Source: Agapanthus africanus
Taxonomy: Eukaryota; Streptophyta; Magnoliopsida; Asparagales; Amaryllidaceae
Direction of reading: 5' to 3'
Assembly (NCBI GenBank): GCA_030015575.1
Contig: JASDDO010000006.1
Location: 316,992,361-317,056,360, forward strand
Length of the DNA stretch: 64,000 nucleotides
Positions 47,274 to 60,500 of the stretch are shown here, piece by piece. Made by a program: the position numbers and the translations under genes. The first letter of the stretch is position 1, and each line of letters opens with the position of its first letter. The notes beneath the pieces are model-generated. The model was not told the origin of the DNA. It worked only from the letters and a program-made list of their open reading frames with translations, and did not search any database.

Positions 47274-50089
47274 GTCGTATCAGAGCCTAACTAAAGCATT
47301 AGGCGTTGCGTAGGCGAAATTAAAAGTCTGAACGAACTCCGAATAACCAAAATTTTCCACTTTCTGGAAATTTTTCCAAAAGTTGGAATTTTTCCTGTTA
47401 AAAATATTCTAAAATTCATACAGGAAATTCTATGGACCCACCTGAAGAACGAGTCCCTAACTCGTCTAAGTGACTGCGGAACCGCGGCCAAAACATGGTT
47501 TTGGCGGCGGTTCCGCGGCGCCACTTGAGAGGCTTAGGACAGGCCTTCAGCTGCTGGTCCATGGGCACTGTGGTATGGTTCTGGGTACTTCTAACACTGC
47601 TCAAGTGTTGAGTTTTCTGGAAAATTTTGGGAATTCGTTGATTCGATCGAAACGTTTAATTTCGTCTAGCTATCTGTGATTGTGATACAATATTTGGAAT
47701 CCACAATAATTAGTTATATGATAATTGGTTTGAATTTTATAAATCTAGCAACTTAGTCTCAATTCATCGGTTGCCACAGAATTTTGATGTGGATCAAAAG
47801 TCCGTCGCAATTACGTAATGCACGCGGATACTCGCCGGGTAATATTGTTAGATAGCCACGCCCCATAGCCCCGACTAAGTGACTGTAGGAGAACCCCATT
47901 GCCAAAAGCATCCGTCCGGGTGCTCGCGGCCGCAGTGTTCCTCTTAAGTGCACTTCGTTGTCGGTATCGGGGTGCGGCCGTCTACTAAAGTTTCCGACGA
48001 GTATTCGATCAGGTTATCGGAAATCTTGTTGAATTACCCGACAGGATATTGAAAAGTATTTTCAATATCGAGACTAAAATGCGGGGTTTATAATTGTTAG
48101 GCATGTGATGTCTAAGGAATTCAATTGGTTAGGCATGAAATCCAAAGTATGTGATACATTGGGTTTATGATGTCTAAGATGGTTGCGGATTCCAATTGTT
48201 GTAGTTTTTCACTTTCTTTTCTGCGACCGTAAGTGTAATATGTGGGGTATCGCCGGTTTCGTTGCTATATGTCAACGACAATTAGGATACGCATATTTAC
48301 TTACGTTGATGACATGTGATGTTATGTGTTGCTGTGATATGTTATGTTGGATCGTCGTGTTTTGAATAGCCGGGGGTTTTATGTGAGATGAGAGTTTTTA
48401 TTTTCATTCATGTAAAATTTATTGTATGTAATATTCTTTTATTAGGGCACTTCCGGATTGAGAATGATGTCACCGTTGTTGTATATTATTTACTTTTCCG
48501 CATTAGGATAGACCCAAGGAGGGGAGCACAAGTAACCCGGGTTCTAGAATCCAGTGGGAGACCAACTCGAGGAGTCGAGTCCGGGTCTCCTAACTCTAAA
48601 ATTGGTAGGGTTGCTTACCGCTCTCGTAGCGGTCTAGGGATGTGGGTTTGGATATTCATCGCGACCGTGGAATCCGTGTTTTATACAGGCTCAAAATAAA
48701 ACACGGACCTCCTAGTATATCAAATATTTCATATGTTTCTTATGCTGCTCTGTGATGTGATCACTGTGGATTCTGAGACGAATGGCTATGTATTATATAT
48801 GAGATATATAATAGACGTTGTTTATATTTTGTACCCGCGCTAGTCCCGTCCCGCTATGCCGTTAGTTAAGTAACCTAACGGTGTATAACAGGACACTGTG
48901 GCGAATGCGGATGGCATAAGCGTACGTTGTATTTTCATTTCATTTTTTGTGATGCTTAGGAAGCTATAAATGATGGGACTTCATTAATGAGATTAATAAA
49001 AGAAAAGAAACCTAAAAGATGTTGTAGAATCAAATTTTCAAAAAGGGTAGCTCTAGTTTTTGCTTTGCATAGCGGTATTCCTTGTAGAATATCCAGCACC
49101 TTATTCGATAAGGAAAGAGCCGAGATCCCTTCACCGGGAGTGACCTCTTTAGCAAAAGCTAGCAGATGCTACAACACTCGGTTTTGTTTTTGATTGCTTC
49201 TATAGTTGTTGCTTTGCATAGTGATATTTGTGAAATATTGTGCACCTTATTCGATAAGGAAAGAGCCGAGATCCCTTCACCGGGAGTGACCTCTTTAGCA
49301 AAACTAGTAAAAGCTTATAAAACACTCCTTTTTCAAAAAATCACTCGATTCTACAACGATATCAAGTTCATTACGCAAAAGGTTTTCTTAAAAACCTGAC
49401 GTAGCCCTCCGTCATTTCAGATAAGTACTACTTAGTATTCGTGCTACGTTTGTTGACTATGTTAAGGTGTAGTGTGCGGTAACTAATTAGTGCTTATCTG
49501 CTAAAGCATGAGATGCGATTGGATTAGGGTAGTCGTACGACTTTGTTAACTATGTTGGGGGTCGTGCGGGTGGGTTTAATTCAAACAGGAAATGAGGGGT
49601 TGAACTTAGCTAGCGCTTATGAATTGTTGACTATATTAAGGTCATAAGTTGCTAGGAGAAAAATATTATCGGGAATTTCAAGTGTTGAAATTTTCAATGA
49701 GATTGCATACTTTTTATGAGATAGTTGGATCCCGATACCCACTGCAAGTAAGAGTTACTCCTAGGAGAGTCTTGCACTTTACAATTTACCGATCAAATAG
49801 GTGTCTAGAAAGGTGTCAACGGGGTTATGCCTCTGGGAAAACGGGGTTTATTTTAATTAGGTCCGTGCGAAAGCACTGGGAACCTCCCTCAAAGTACCGG
49901 CACTGGTCTGACTGAAATATTGGCGAAATTGTAGGGTGTAATTAATCCCGACTAGTTTTTCCTTTTAGAGTTTGAAGGAAGATTTGATAAAAACAGTGAG
50001 AGCCATCCTGATTAGATAAAATAATAACCAATCTGACCTTGCAAGAGCATACGATAAAGTATTTTCTTCTCTCTCTCTAGGTAGCGACC
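47274..50089 (+). other. Long leader of Angela-like element, gag missing
   Basis: A CG-rich hairpin follows the primer site at 47476-47516. There is no recognisable gag. 48985-49330 contains an imperfect direct repeat of ~165-170 bp (GATAAGGAAAGAGCCGAGAT occurs at 49106 and 49251). Pyrimidine tract CTTCTCTCTCTCTAG at 50067-50081 looks like a splice acceptor before ATGTCAGG at 50090. Confidence 0.6.
47476..47516 (+). other. 19-bp stem-loop in Angela-like leader
   Basis: Left arm GCGGAACCGC-GGCCAAAAC pairs with GTTTTGGCG-GCGGTTCCGC across ATG, with one mismatch. About 200 nt downstream of the primer site, a usual location for packaging or dimerisation signals in LTR element RNA. Confidence 0.72.
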
Positions 50090-53000
50090 ATGTCAGGCCT
50101 TAATCAAGATAATAATATGGATGTATTGACCGAACCCGCTTGTTACACTGGGCAGGGGAACGTTGGTTCCGTTCTTTCTTATAATTGTTAAAAGACTGAA
50201 CAGGAAATAAGAGAATATCCGGATTCCTACACCGCCCAAACGAAGAATAAGCATGTTGATGTATCTTCTTCGGGTGTGTCAGTTATCGAGAACTATTTCT
50301 CAGTTCACTCTACGTCCTGGGTATTAGATACCGGATCGGGATCTCACATATGTAATATGTTACATGGGCTAGGAAAAGGTAGAGAACTGGGAATGGGTGA
50401 TCATTCCGTAAGAGTAGAGAATGGTGCAAATGTTACAGCCAAAGCAGTTGGCGAATATCACATTGTATTACCAAATGGTAATACAATGATTCTGAACGAA
50501 TGCTATTACATTCCGACCCTGATATGCAATTTTATATCAGTTTCTTTATTAAGTAAAGAAGAATATAATTTTGTAGTACAGGATAATGTTATGAATATCT
50601 TCCTGAATCAAAAGTTGATTGGATCAGGCTTGTTAAATAAAGGCATATACGTTCTAAATCAAACCACAGTTCTTAATATACAAAACACACACAAGAGGAA
50701 GAGAAATGAACGAATCCTTCTTGTGGTATTGTAGACTGGGTCATATCAATGCGACACGACTAGCTAAGTTACATAAGGATGGATATTTGAATCCGTTCGA
50801 ATTTTCATCTTATGACACTTGCCAATCATGTCTCAAAGACAAGATAACCAAAACTCCGTTTAGTGGACATGGAGAAAGAGTTACAGAACTCTTGGGACTG
50901 ATACATAGTGATTTATGCGGTCCCATGTCTACACATTCCAGGAATGGTTCCTCGTACTTCATTACATTCACTGACGATCTCTCAAGATTCGGACATGTGT
51001 TCCTGATGAAACACAAGTCTGAAGCTTTTGAGAAATTCAAGGAATATAAATCCGAAGTCGAGAACCAAACGGGTAAAAGCATTAAAATCCTTCGATCTGA
51101 TCGAGGAGGTGAATACTTAAGCACGGAGTTCCTGGACTTTCTAAAAAGGGATGGGATTCTCTTTCAGCTCACTCCTCCATATACACCACAGCACAACAGT
51201 GTATCGGAGCGGAAGAACCGCACCCTATTAGATATGGTGCGCTCTATGATGAGCACCGCTGAGTTACCTATTTCCTTTTGGGGTTATGCGCTTGAGACAG
51301 CAGCATACCTATTGAATCAAGTTCCATCTAAATCTGTACCTACCACACCATATGAGATATGGAGTGGGAAGAGACTATATTTTAAACGAATTAAGATATG
51401 GGGTTGTCCGGCCTATGTCAAGAGGCAAAATCCGGACAAACTCGAGGCACGATCAATTCTTTGCAAGTTTGTGGGATATCCGAAGAATTTACAAGGATAT
51501 ATTTTCTACCACGCTGAGGAATAAAAAGGTTTTTGTTTCTTAATACGCCACTTTTTTGGAAAAGGAATTTCTTGTAAAAGAAATTAGTGGCAAAGCGGTA
51601 GAGCTGGAAGAAGTTCCAGCAGCACAAACTACAACTGAAGATTTAGTGGAACCAGAGGATTCGATAACTCCCAATGAACTTCAGCCTCTCCGCCGATCTA
51701 GTAGGGTTCCTCATCCACCTGAGAGATACTGCGGTTTTCTCATTGATGGTGGGAGCGAGGATTGCATCATGGAATATGATGACCCAACTAGCTTCGAGCA
51801 GGCCATTACGAGTGGGGACTCTGTGAAATGGCTGGATGCAATGCGATCTGAGATGGAATTCATGTACACCAACAAAGTATGGACTTTAGAAGTTTCTCCT
51901 CAAGGGGTAAAACCCATTGGGAGCAAATGGATCTTTAAAAAGAAACTTGGTGTAGATGGAAAAGTTGAGACTTTCAAAGCTAGACTTGTTGCAAAGGGTT
52001 TTCGTCAACGACCAGGTATGGATTATGATGAAACCTTTTCTTCAGTGGCTATGCTTAAGTCCATCTAGATCCTACTTGCCATTGCTGCATACCATGAATA
52101 CGAAATCTGGCAAATGGATGTTAAGACCGCCTTTCTAAATGGTGATTTAGAGGAGTACATGTACATGACTCAGCCAGAGGGCTTCGTAGACAGTGGGAGC
52201 AGCGGAAAAGTGTGCAAGCTTCTTAAATCTATCTACGAGTTAAAGCAAGTATCGCGGAGTTGGAACATCTGTTTTGATGTCGTTGTCAAAGAGTTTGACT
52301 TCGTCAAAAACGTAGATGAACCTTGTATATACAAGAAAGTGGTAGAGAGTAAGGTTGTCTTCCTCGTATTGTACGTGGATGACATACTCTTGATAGGAAA
52401 TGATATTCCTATGCTACAATCGGTCAAGCTTTTCTTATCACAAAGATTCTCAATGAAAGATCTAGGTGAAGTTTCCTACATCTTGGGGATTAAGATCTAT
52501 AGAGATAGATCTAAACAGATACTAGGATTGTCCCAATCCAGGTACATTGACACCATACTGAAGAGGTTTAGTATGGAAGAATCCAAGAGGGTTCTTACCC
52601 ACGATCTCAGGACTCACTCTCTCCAAAAAGATGTCTCCCAAGACTAATTTAGAGATAGCCCACATGCAAGAGATACCCTATGCTTCGGCAGTGGGCTCTA
52701 TCATGTACGCGATGCTATGTACTAGACCCGATGTAGCATACTCACTAATTATAGTGAGTAGGTATCAAGCAGATCCAGGATAGAGTCACTGGACAGCTGC
52801 GAAGAGCATTCTCAAGTACTTGAGAAGGACCAAAGAGATGCACTTGGTGTATGCTAACGGAGAACTCCAAGTGGAGTTCTTCACCGATTCGAGTTTCCAG
52901 AGTGATAAGGACGACTCTAAGTCGCACTCGGGATATGTCTTTACCCTCAATGGAGAGGCGGTATGCTGGAAGAGTTCCAAGCAGGAAACCGTGGCAGACT

Positions 53001-53335
53001 CGACGATGGAAGCTAAATACATCGCTTCCAACGATGCTGCCAAAGAGGCTGTCTAGATGAAGAAGTTCATAACTGAACTTGGAGTGGTTCTATCCATTGA
53101 GTATCCAATACCTTTGTATTGTAATAACAATGGAGCGGTGGCTTTGGCCAAGGAACCCAGGTCCCATCAGCGATCCAGGCATATTCTGAGACAGTATCAC
53201 CTGATCCGGGAGATAGTTGATCGCCCGGAGATCGAGGTCAGGAGAGTTGACACGAAGAACAACACAACGGATCCACTCACGAAGGCCATTCCCCGGATAC
53301 AGTTCGAGATACTCTTCGGGATGTTGGGTATGTGA
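50090..53335 (+). pseudogene. pol: Copia pol polyprotein remnant (Angela-like)
   Basis: A short gag-like N-terminus MSGLNQDNNMDVL (50090) runs into a stop near 50188. Then come protease WVLDTGSGSHIC (50320), GAG-pre-integrase and zinc motif (50706; CRLGHINATRLAKLH, CQSCLKDK), integrase core with HSDLCGPMS, FTDDLSRF and DRGGEYLS (50900-51120). RT follows with KARLVAKGFRQ (51980), VKTAFLNGDLEE (52115) and YVDD (52374), then RNase H (TDSSFQSD, 52885; QETVADSTMEAKYIA) and DPLTKA at the end. Breaks: frame change between 50734 and 50706, frame loss 51524-51556, TAG at 52066, TAA at 52645, further stops at 52781 and 53054. Not functional. Confidence 0.92.
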
Positions 53336-53360
53336 TACTACAACAGCTGGCCCTAGTGCA

Positions 53361-53370
53361 AGTGGGAGAT
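53361..53370 (+). other. Polypurine tract of Angela-like element
   Basis: AGTGGGAGAT stands immediately before the 3' LTR start TGTTA, as is usual for copia elements. Confidence 0.85.
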
Positions 53371-55557
53371 TGTTAATTGTATATATGCCCTAGAGGCCAT
53401 TATTGTACATATGATGTATATTTTAGTGGAAGCTTGGATATATATAGAGAGGACATTCTTGCTCGATATGATAGTATGCTATCTGGTTGCTCTTTATCTT
53501 AACATGTATCCTTGTCTCTTGATACTGTCTCATGGTTACATATTGGTAAAGCCCTTAGGATGTGTACTTGACTACCATGATTATAATGCGGATCATACTA
53601 GTGGGGCCATGGTAGTCCATAAGTTCATCATTTAATGTTCCTAGTCGTGGGTGCATCGAGACAAGGCATCGATATACCAGAGTAGACTAGCGTGTACGCT
53701 TCTCGACCCATAAGATGGGTGATGGATGATCCCATATCCATTGGTGTTTGACATCAGAGATGGTATACGGGTGCTCAGTGGAGACTGGGTACACTGTACG
53801 GACTCGCCGAGAACTCCTAGATGGTATTATACCTGACATAAGATAGCAGTTCTCTGGTGACATTGGTACAGGTTAGTCTGTAAACTCGAGATCGTCATAG
53901 AGTCTTGTATGATTCCCACTGTGCTTTGATTTCCACCTTACTACGTTCAAGAGGACGTGCAAAATGGTGGTTTTTGGGTACAGTCCCGAGTCACATGGAG
54001 GCAATGAGCGATAGGAGGGGATTTTGTCTCTCCCGGTATTGAGGGTAGATGTCGTGCTGTGCTCGATTGGCTATAACTGGAAGTCCCTGGCCAGGGCTGA
54101 TTTAGAGATTTACTGGTAAGTGTTATCAGTAGTTTCTCGACCCGTTATGAGCCTCATATCGGCATGACTTATCGAGTTATTAGGGTCTGACGTTTTACCA
54201 CCCCTACACTTGATATGCGACATCTCAGACGAAGAGACCGGACTGTACGGTAGTGTTACTGATAGAGTTTACAGGAGCTAGAGTAGGCTTGCTTGTTGAT
54301 CTTCTGAGTTCTCAATACCCGGGTAGCCGTTACGTTTAGCTAGTACCGTTCACGGCTTGTGGGTGCTTGATATGATTATCACCTACTGCCGGCGTATTGA
54401 TGAGTCCTTAGAGTCCTACACAGAGGTTTTACTAGCTCAGGAAAAACAAAGTAGGAGAACATATGTGATATGTGCGGGACCGAGATTAATACGAGTATGT
54501 GATACCGTATTCTTTTTTCGCGATATATGTATCGGTCGGTTATATGTGATATAGCCGAGTTGTCGAATTAAGTGTTGATTTGATAAGTTGGTATATATAA
54601 TATTAGTCGGTTATATGTGATATAGACGGATTATTAAATCAAGTGTTGATTTGATAATTTAGTGTATAATTGTATATTTGATATACTAGTTTATATTAAC
54701 TAATATTAACTCACTTAAGCATTTATTTTTCTCACATGTGCATACTTAATATATATGTGATATATATTAATTGTGTTTTATTATGTGTCATGGTTGATGA
54801 TACATGCAACATGGGTGTATGAGATTTACACCATGATAAAGATAATGTAGGGTTTATTTATTTATTGTAATTCAATTATTGGTTGGAAATTTGTCATATG
54901 GCATGAAGCTTTGAGATCTTTTGACTTAGTCCACTAGTTTTGTCTTACACTAGATATTTGTTAACCCAACCATTATCTAAACTCATGGTTAAGTCTTTAC
55001 ATGAGTAATATTAGATATTTTCTCATCCATGGTTGCCATCAACTCACACAACATTATCTTTCTTCATTTTCTTCTTCAAGCTCAAGAGCTCTCTAGCTTT
55101 TGAGCAAGTGAGAAATATTAGTGAGAAAATCAATTCTAAAGTGAGCAAAAATCATACTTCATCATCCTCTACTAGATTAGCACTTTAGTATAGGGTGTTA
55201 GCTTCACTAATCTCTCATTAATGAAGTAGTAGCTTGGGTTAGTGTCTCCTCGACGTAGATCATTTTCGGCCTCGAAGACTTCAAGCACGTTCGTTCCTTT
55301 CTTCTTGTGAAGCCATGCTAGAGTCCGGAGGATCACTACTCGGAGCGAAGGGACTACTACACGGAGCTATTGAAGTGAAGGACCGGTCTACAAAGGTTGT
55401 ATTTCTAGTTCACTTAGAAGTAAAGATGTTTACTTATCGTTTATAACCCTAATTCTCTAGTAAAGATCCTTGCTTAGGTTGTTTGGCGCTTGAAAATTTT
55501 AAATACGGCATGTTTGATGCCTTGTAGAACTTTGTTCTAGTGCATAAGAACCTTACA
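53371..55557 (+). repeat. 3' LTR of Angela-like element
   Basis: 2187 bp, matching 45092-47273 over its full length with frequent single-base differences (visible in almost every 60-base line), in line with an older insertion than copy B. Followed by duplicate ATTGC. Confidence 0.92.
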
Positions 55558-55582
55558 ATTGCATATTTAGGAAACAAAAAAT
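55558..55582 (+). mobile_element. Resumed Tnt1/Tork-like copia fragment
   Basis: Starting with ATTGC, the codons continue the frame left at 45091 and restore the Cys-x-x-Cys of the pre-integrase zinc site, then FRKQK. Similarity stops after about 25 bp, so the rest of this copia copy was deleted. Confidence 0.75.
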
Positions 55583-55699
55583 GTAACGACTCTGTTTATA
55601 ATGTACAAAATTTGTTTAAAGTTAAAGTACTAAATGGAGTATTTGCAAACTTGAGTATGCTATAAGTATTTGGTTTGTTTTAGAACAGCAAGAAATAAC

Positions 55700-55775
55700 T
55701 TGTAGCTCATTGGTAAAGCCTTGCACTACTGTGACATAGCCCCTGTGTATAAATCCCCTCAGCCACATATTATTT
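55700..55775 (+). mobile_element. tRNA-like SINE fragment
   Basis: TAGCTCATTGGTAAAGC (A-box-like) and GTGTATAAATCCCC (B-box-like) are spaced about 40 bp, then T-rich sequence. Resembles the head of plant tRNA-derived SINEs; no confident tail or duplication. Confidence 0.5.
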
Positions 55776-56138
55776 TATTGATTTTTCTTGTAAAACTTTT
55801 TAAAAGCCCAAAATTTTACACGTGCAATACACGTAAAAATGAAAAGTCACTAAAATCAAACATGTGGAAAATGTTGTACACACAAACCCTGAAACGTGGC
55901 ATTCATCCAAGCCCCACCCCCTTCTTGCTGCCCAACGAGATGAGCCTCTGGGCCGGTGCCGCCGGGCCCCCCTTAGGAAATGCTCCAAAATTTTGCCCTA
56001 ACACCCTTGGCCTCCCCCCATTACTCCTCTTCTGTTTATTTTTCCTGCATATTAACTGAGATTTAAAAATGAGCTTTTAATCCAATGTTTAATGTATTTT
56101 TAATTCTCATTTTAATTCCCTAAACCCTAATTCCATCC

Positions 56139-56146
56139 TATAAATA
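56139..56146 (+). promoter_or_regulatory. Isolated TATA box with leader-like sequence
   Basis: TATAAATA in ATCCTATAAATACCACATCGC, with CCTATCCCTCTCC and CAAAACTCTCAAAA downstream. The context is like an LTR or small-gene promoter, but no coding region follows. Confidence 0.45.
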
Positions 56147-57527
56147 CCACATCGCACCTATCCCTCTCCATTCTGAAATCTAGCATCAAAACTCTCAAAA
56201 TTTTCCAAGTCAATTAAGGTGTACAAGTGGAGTTAGCCCAAGGTCATCTTCCAGCGACGATTCAGAACTAATCCGGCGACACCGTGACTCCACGACGCTT
56301 TCAAAACCTTCCTTGACCTCTTCTCTCTCTTCACAACTAGTAAGTTCCCTCTCCTCTCCTCTCTTTCTATTCTAAAACGATCTTTTATTAAAACTCGTCG
56401 GAAGCGGAGTTATTCCAACTTTCGATTCTAATTTCATTAAAAACCCAACTTTTCTTAACAACAAATCAACCATTTCTTTATATCTTATTTAGCAACCATA
56501 AAACAACATTTAGAACAAGTTTCAATTCAAAATAAAATATTATGCAGCTTGTATTACACTTTTTCGTTTAAATACCACAAAATTTACCTACGACATTATT
56601 TCATCATATTGCTCATATTACCTTTAGAAAACTCATGAGATAATGATCTACCTCAACACAACACTCATCATGACATAGCACGATGGTTTGAAAATAATAT
56701 TTTTGTGGCTAAGACGAATTTATGGTTAAATACCATAAACTATCAAAACTGTATTTCTTTTAATTGTTTTAATCAAATTCCATACGATTATATCCTTACA
56801 ACCCATTTTGGAGAATCCGATTTGGTTGGTGCGGGTTATCGCACATCCATCGGACTAGTAGGGCGAGATGCAGACCTTCACACGGAGCATACGATCTCGA
56901 TGGAATTTTTATTATTACAAATTTTAAGAAAACATGATTTCTATTAATAAATAAATTCTATTTTTAATAAATATATATATGTAAATATTATCAAAATATT
57001 TATTTAAAATATATAATACATTCCATGTTTTCTAAATCAAAAGAAAAGAACCACAAAAGTTCATGAGAATACCATCAAGAAATCAATGCAAGTCAATTTA
57101 CATGAAAATACCATATACTATTCAATTTAGGTTTATATCCATTAGAATATCTCATCTTATAAAAATTACATTTATGAAAACCCTAAAGACGATAAAAAAA
57201 TACTTGAGATTTATTTTGAAAACATATCAAAACTATTTTTCATAAAATCCCCTCAAGTTATATTAATTTACAATAAGGACATTACTAAATATAGGTTTAA
57301 GCGGAACCAATTCTCTTGAGTCTCAAGGAGCCGGAGAAAGTGGGTGATTTCCTAATTAAGGTAGACAACTAAAACGGGGTTATCAGTACGGTAATTGTCT
57401 TGGAAAAAGACACAAATAATGTCGTCCATGTGCAGCAGTTACCGATGACTCCAAAACTAATTCAGGACTTCAATTCTGTTTAAAGAGTCTGACTCAATCT
57501 GAGTCTCAGTATAATCTGAAATCAATC

Positions 57528-60500
57528 TGTCACGACCCGAAAAGTACAGACATGACCGGCACTTAAATTACGAAATATCTCGAGGCGTATGTAATCTAAG
57601 TAAGCCAAAACCCAGAAATCAAAACCAAAGAAGCAGTAGAGTGAAGGAAAAACCAATTTTAAGCCAGTAATTTTAATCAACATAGGCCGAAATATGTATT
57701 CTTAAAATCTCAAGTATTTTCTGAAAATTTCGGCAGAGTCTCCTTTGTAAATACTGGCCTCAAACGGGATACAACATGAATAGTATACGAAATGAACAAA
57801 AAGACATCCCCAAGCGGGAGCTAGCTCTTCATCAATCGACGGTCACAACCACACAAACAATATAATATACAACGCCGAAGGGCGAGGATCAAAACTCAAA
57901 GAAACCCAAATCAGCATGAAAACCATAATAATACAACGCGCGACTCTAAGGTCGAAAGAATAACAGGTCTGGTTTTCTATCTCTCTCAAATATACAATCT
58001 GGTTGATGGAGTTTCTAGATACAACTGAAATAATAATAAACAATGGTGGTCATGATGCAAAGAACCCACCTACCAAAGCAATCACCCGGAAAGAACAGTG
58101 TGCCAGCAAAACCGCAAAGACCCTGTACGGCAAAACCTGCAAGGAACTATGGCACAACGGGGGTCAGTTGTCAACTCGTGAGTAGAAAACATCTACGAGT
58201 AGAAATCGCATGCATGACGCTATCCTAGGTCATATCAGGTACTATCCTCAAATAAAAATCCTGGTCCTGCTATGTATAGTGTAATACTATCTGCTCGTGT
58301 CAGTGCTTCAGATAGCAACATATCAGACATATGATGTATGAATGCATTACGAATGGAAATAGAATATATCATGAGTGAGACAACTATTTTCTTTAATCAA
58401 TGAGATTTCTATATGTATGTCAATCACGTATCATCAATGAACGCAACAGAGAAATCAGTGTCAAGTATCGACACAAAACATAAGTCTCAGTATCTCAATA
58501 TCAAATCTCAATATCTCAAATCTCAAATCTCAATTTTCAATATCTCAGGCATCCGTATCATCCGCGGGATCGGCCCTCGGGCTCCGGCAGAATGGATCAA
58601 CCCATAACATCAATCTCACGGCCACGAACGGTATCCTTCGGATATCCGCCACACCAGGTAAAATCACCGGTAGGTAGTCTTCCCCTACCAGACTCATTGT
58701 CTACTCCTCGAACTTCTTGCCCCGGGGTACCATACCAGGTCCACCACGTACCCGCAGACGGTCCATCCAACTCCTCGAATCGGGTCTCGAAAACCATCTC
58801 AGAACCGAGAAAACATCATGGTGGACACTCATACATCACGAGAAAACCGTAATTTGCATTTTAAAATGATGATACTAAGATTTTATTAAATTCTTGCGGT
58901 TTTCCCCCAAATCCAGAAATCTCATGTAAATCCGAAATCATCAAAATCGTGATATCAATAAACAGTGAATACCGACATAAATCTCCATAATACTGCATAA
59001 CCAATGACTATATGGATGCATCTGATATCATGTAATGAATGCAATAATTAAACTAGCATATGGAAACTATAATATATTACAACTATCAGCTAACAAGCTA
59101 TGTCACTGAAATAGTATTTTTTAAAGTGTACGTGACATGGCAATTACCGATGAAGATGTGTATGAGCCGGCAAGCGAGTGTACGTGGAGCATACGCATCA
59201 TCGGTAATGGTGCTGGTGTCATAACAGTATGGTTTCATAATTACTACGTACACAATAACATGCAATGAGGCGATAGCAACATAATAAGAAAAATGAATAG
59301 TAAATACATCAATAATATGCGGAACATGAATAATAACGTAACAACAAGGAATCTACCTTACTATACATATGTTATACTGTTTTGCCGTTTGAAATAGTAC
59401 GAATCGTGGTGTTTGAAAATAAGGACTACGGTGTTTTTAAGAAAAGATACGTCTTTTAAAATATCCGTAGTATCTCTTGATATGTCTTTAAAATTCTCAC
59501 GACTCATCAGTTTTGGAAATAGGTATGACTCGGGTCCAGTCTGACATCTACTAGGCAAGCTACAGGTCTAACTAACAGCCAATCTAAAGGGGTATAGAAA
59601 CCACCTAAATCTGAGTCGATATATATATACATGTATAATAGTCGGTGATCCCGTCTCAATAATATCATGTACGATACAACATATTATATGACATCCTCGA
59701 ATCAAGAGTGCGGATCTATCGTCAATATATAGCTCGTACGGTAAATCCATCGTACGGCCTCCCAAATCTGGGTACAGGTCAAATGTCACATCTATCACAT
59801 TAATCATCTGGTATCCTCTTTATCAAATATCATGATCGGGGTACTGATCTACGTCTAATACAATACTGATACCATCTATGAAATGCATGCGTGTGTATGA
59901 AAACACCACGCCTAAAGAACCCGCTAAAATATCATGTCGTATCTCAAATACGGACCATATCACATCACCGATCTCATGGCCTCAAGCCCAATCTCATCGA
60001 CTCATCTTCAAATATCATACAATATCCTCAACATTCATGCATGTGTATATGAATGTATATATGCATAGTCCCATACCCATGCGTATATACATATATACAC
60101 ATTCCCATATACGCACAAGAAAATGATATATGTAAGTGTATATGTGTGCGTGTATGCAAATCCTTACTCTAGGGTTTCGTGACTAAGAAATCCGCTAAAG
60201 TCCTTTTTTCAATTCACGCTAACCTTAAATCCATAAGCTCCTAAGACTTCTCTTACTCGGTGTTCATATCTCCTATTAACATATAAAAGTATATCGTTAC
60301 CACATCACCTCATTCCTCATAACTTTGCGGGGGTGCTATACGCCATCCACCCGACTTCTTCCCGTAGATATAAATCTACTCACCTGATCTTCGCTTGCCG
60401 ATACCAAAGTCGCCACGCGCTTGCTTGTCGTATAGAAGTCCTCGTGAGGGTACCTACATATCACAACGCACAGTATTGCATTAAAATCCTACTTATGACC

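Larger units (their letters stand above)
45092..55557 (+). mobile_element. Angela/BARE-like Ty1/copia retrotransposon, full length but decayed
   Basis: LTRs 45092-47273 (2182 bp) and 53371-55557 (2187 bp), start TGTTA...ATGCCCTAGAGGCC and end CTTGCA/CTTACA. TATCAGAGC-type primer site at 47278, polypurine tract AGTGGGAGA before 53371. The LTR start resembles the BARE-1/Angela LTR start. Pol order is protease, integrase, RT, RNase H as in copia. Gag is reduced to a short 5' stub, with a long unusual leader. Confidence 0.9.
55583..57527. other. AT-rich region with promoter-like and LTR-like sequence
   Basis: A second SINE-like segment lies at 55700-55775. TATAAATA at 56139 is followed by a pyrimidine-rich leader and ACTAGTAAGTT at 56337, which could be a splice donor. 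Sequence 56810-56925 is less AT-rich (GGTGCGGGTTATCGCACATC) and resembles LTR text, but no LTR pair was found. No gene is supported. Confidence 0.4.

Noticed and set aside
48987..49399. Organelle DNA insertion
   Set aside because: The text looks unlike the surrounding LTR element and contains a duplication, but I could not match it to any plastid or mitochondrial gene from memory, so no origin is claimed.
55721..56059. 112-codon plus-strand ORF
   Set aside because: It overlaps the SINE-like segment and shows no domain or codon bias; compositional chance.
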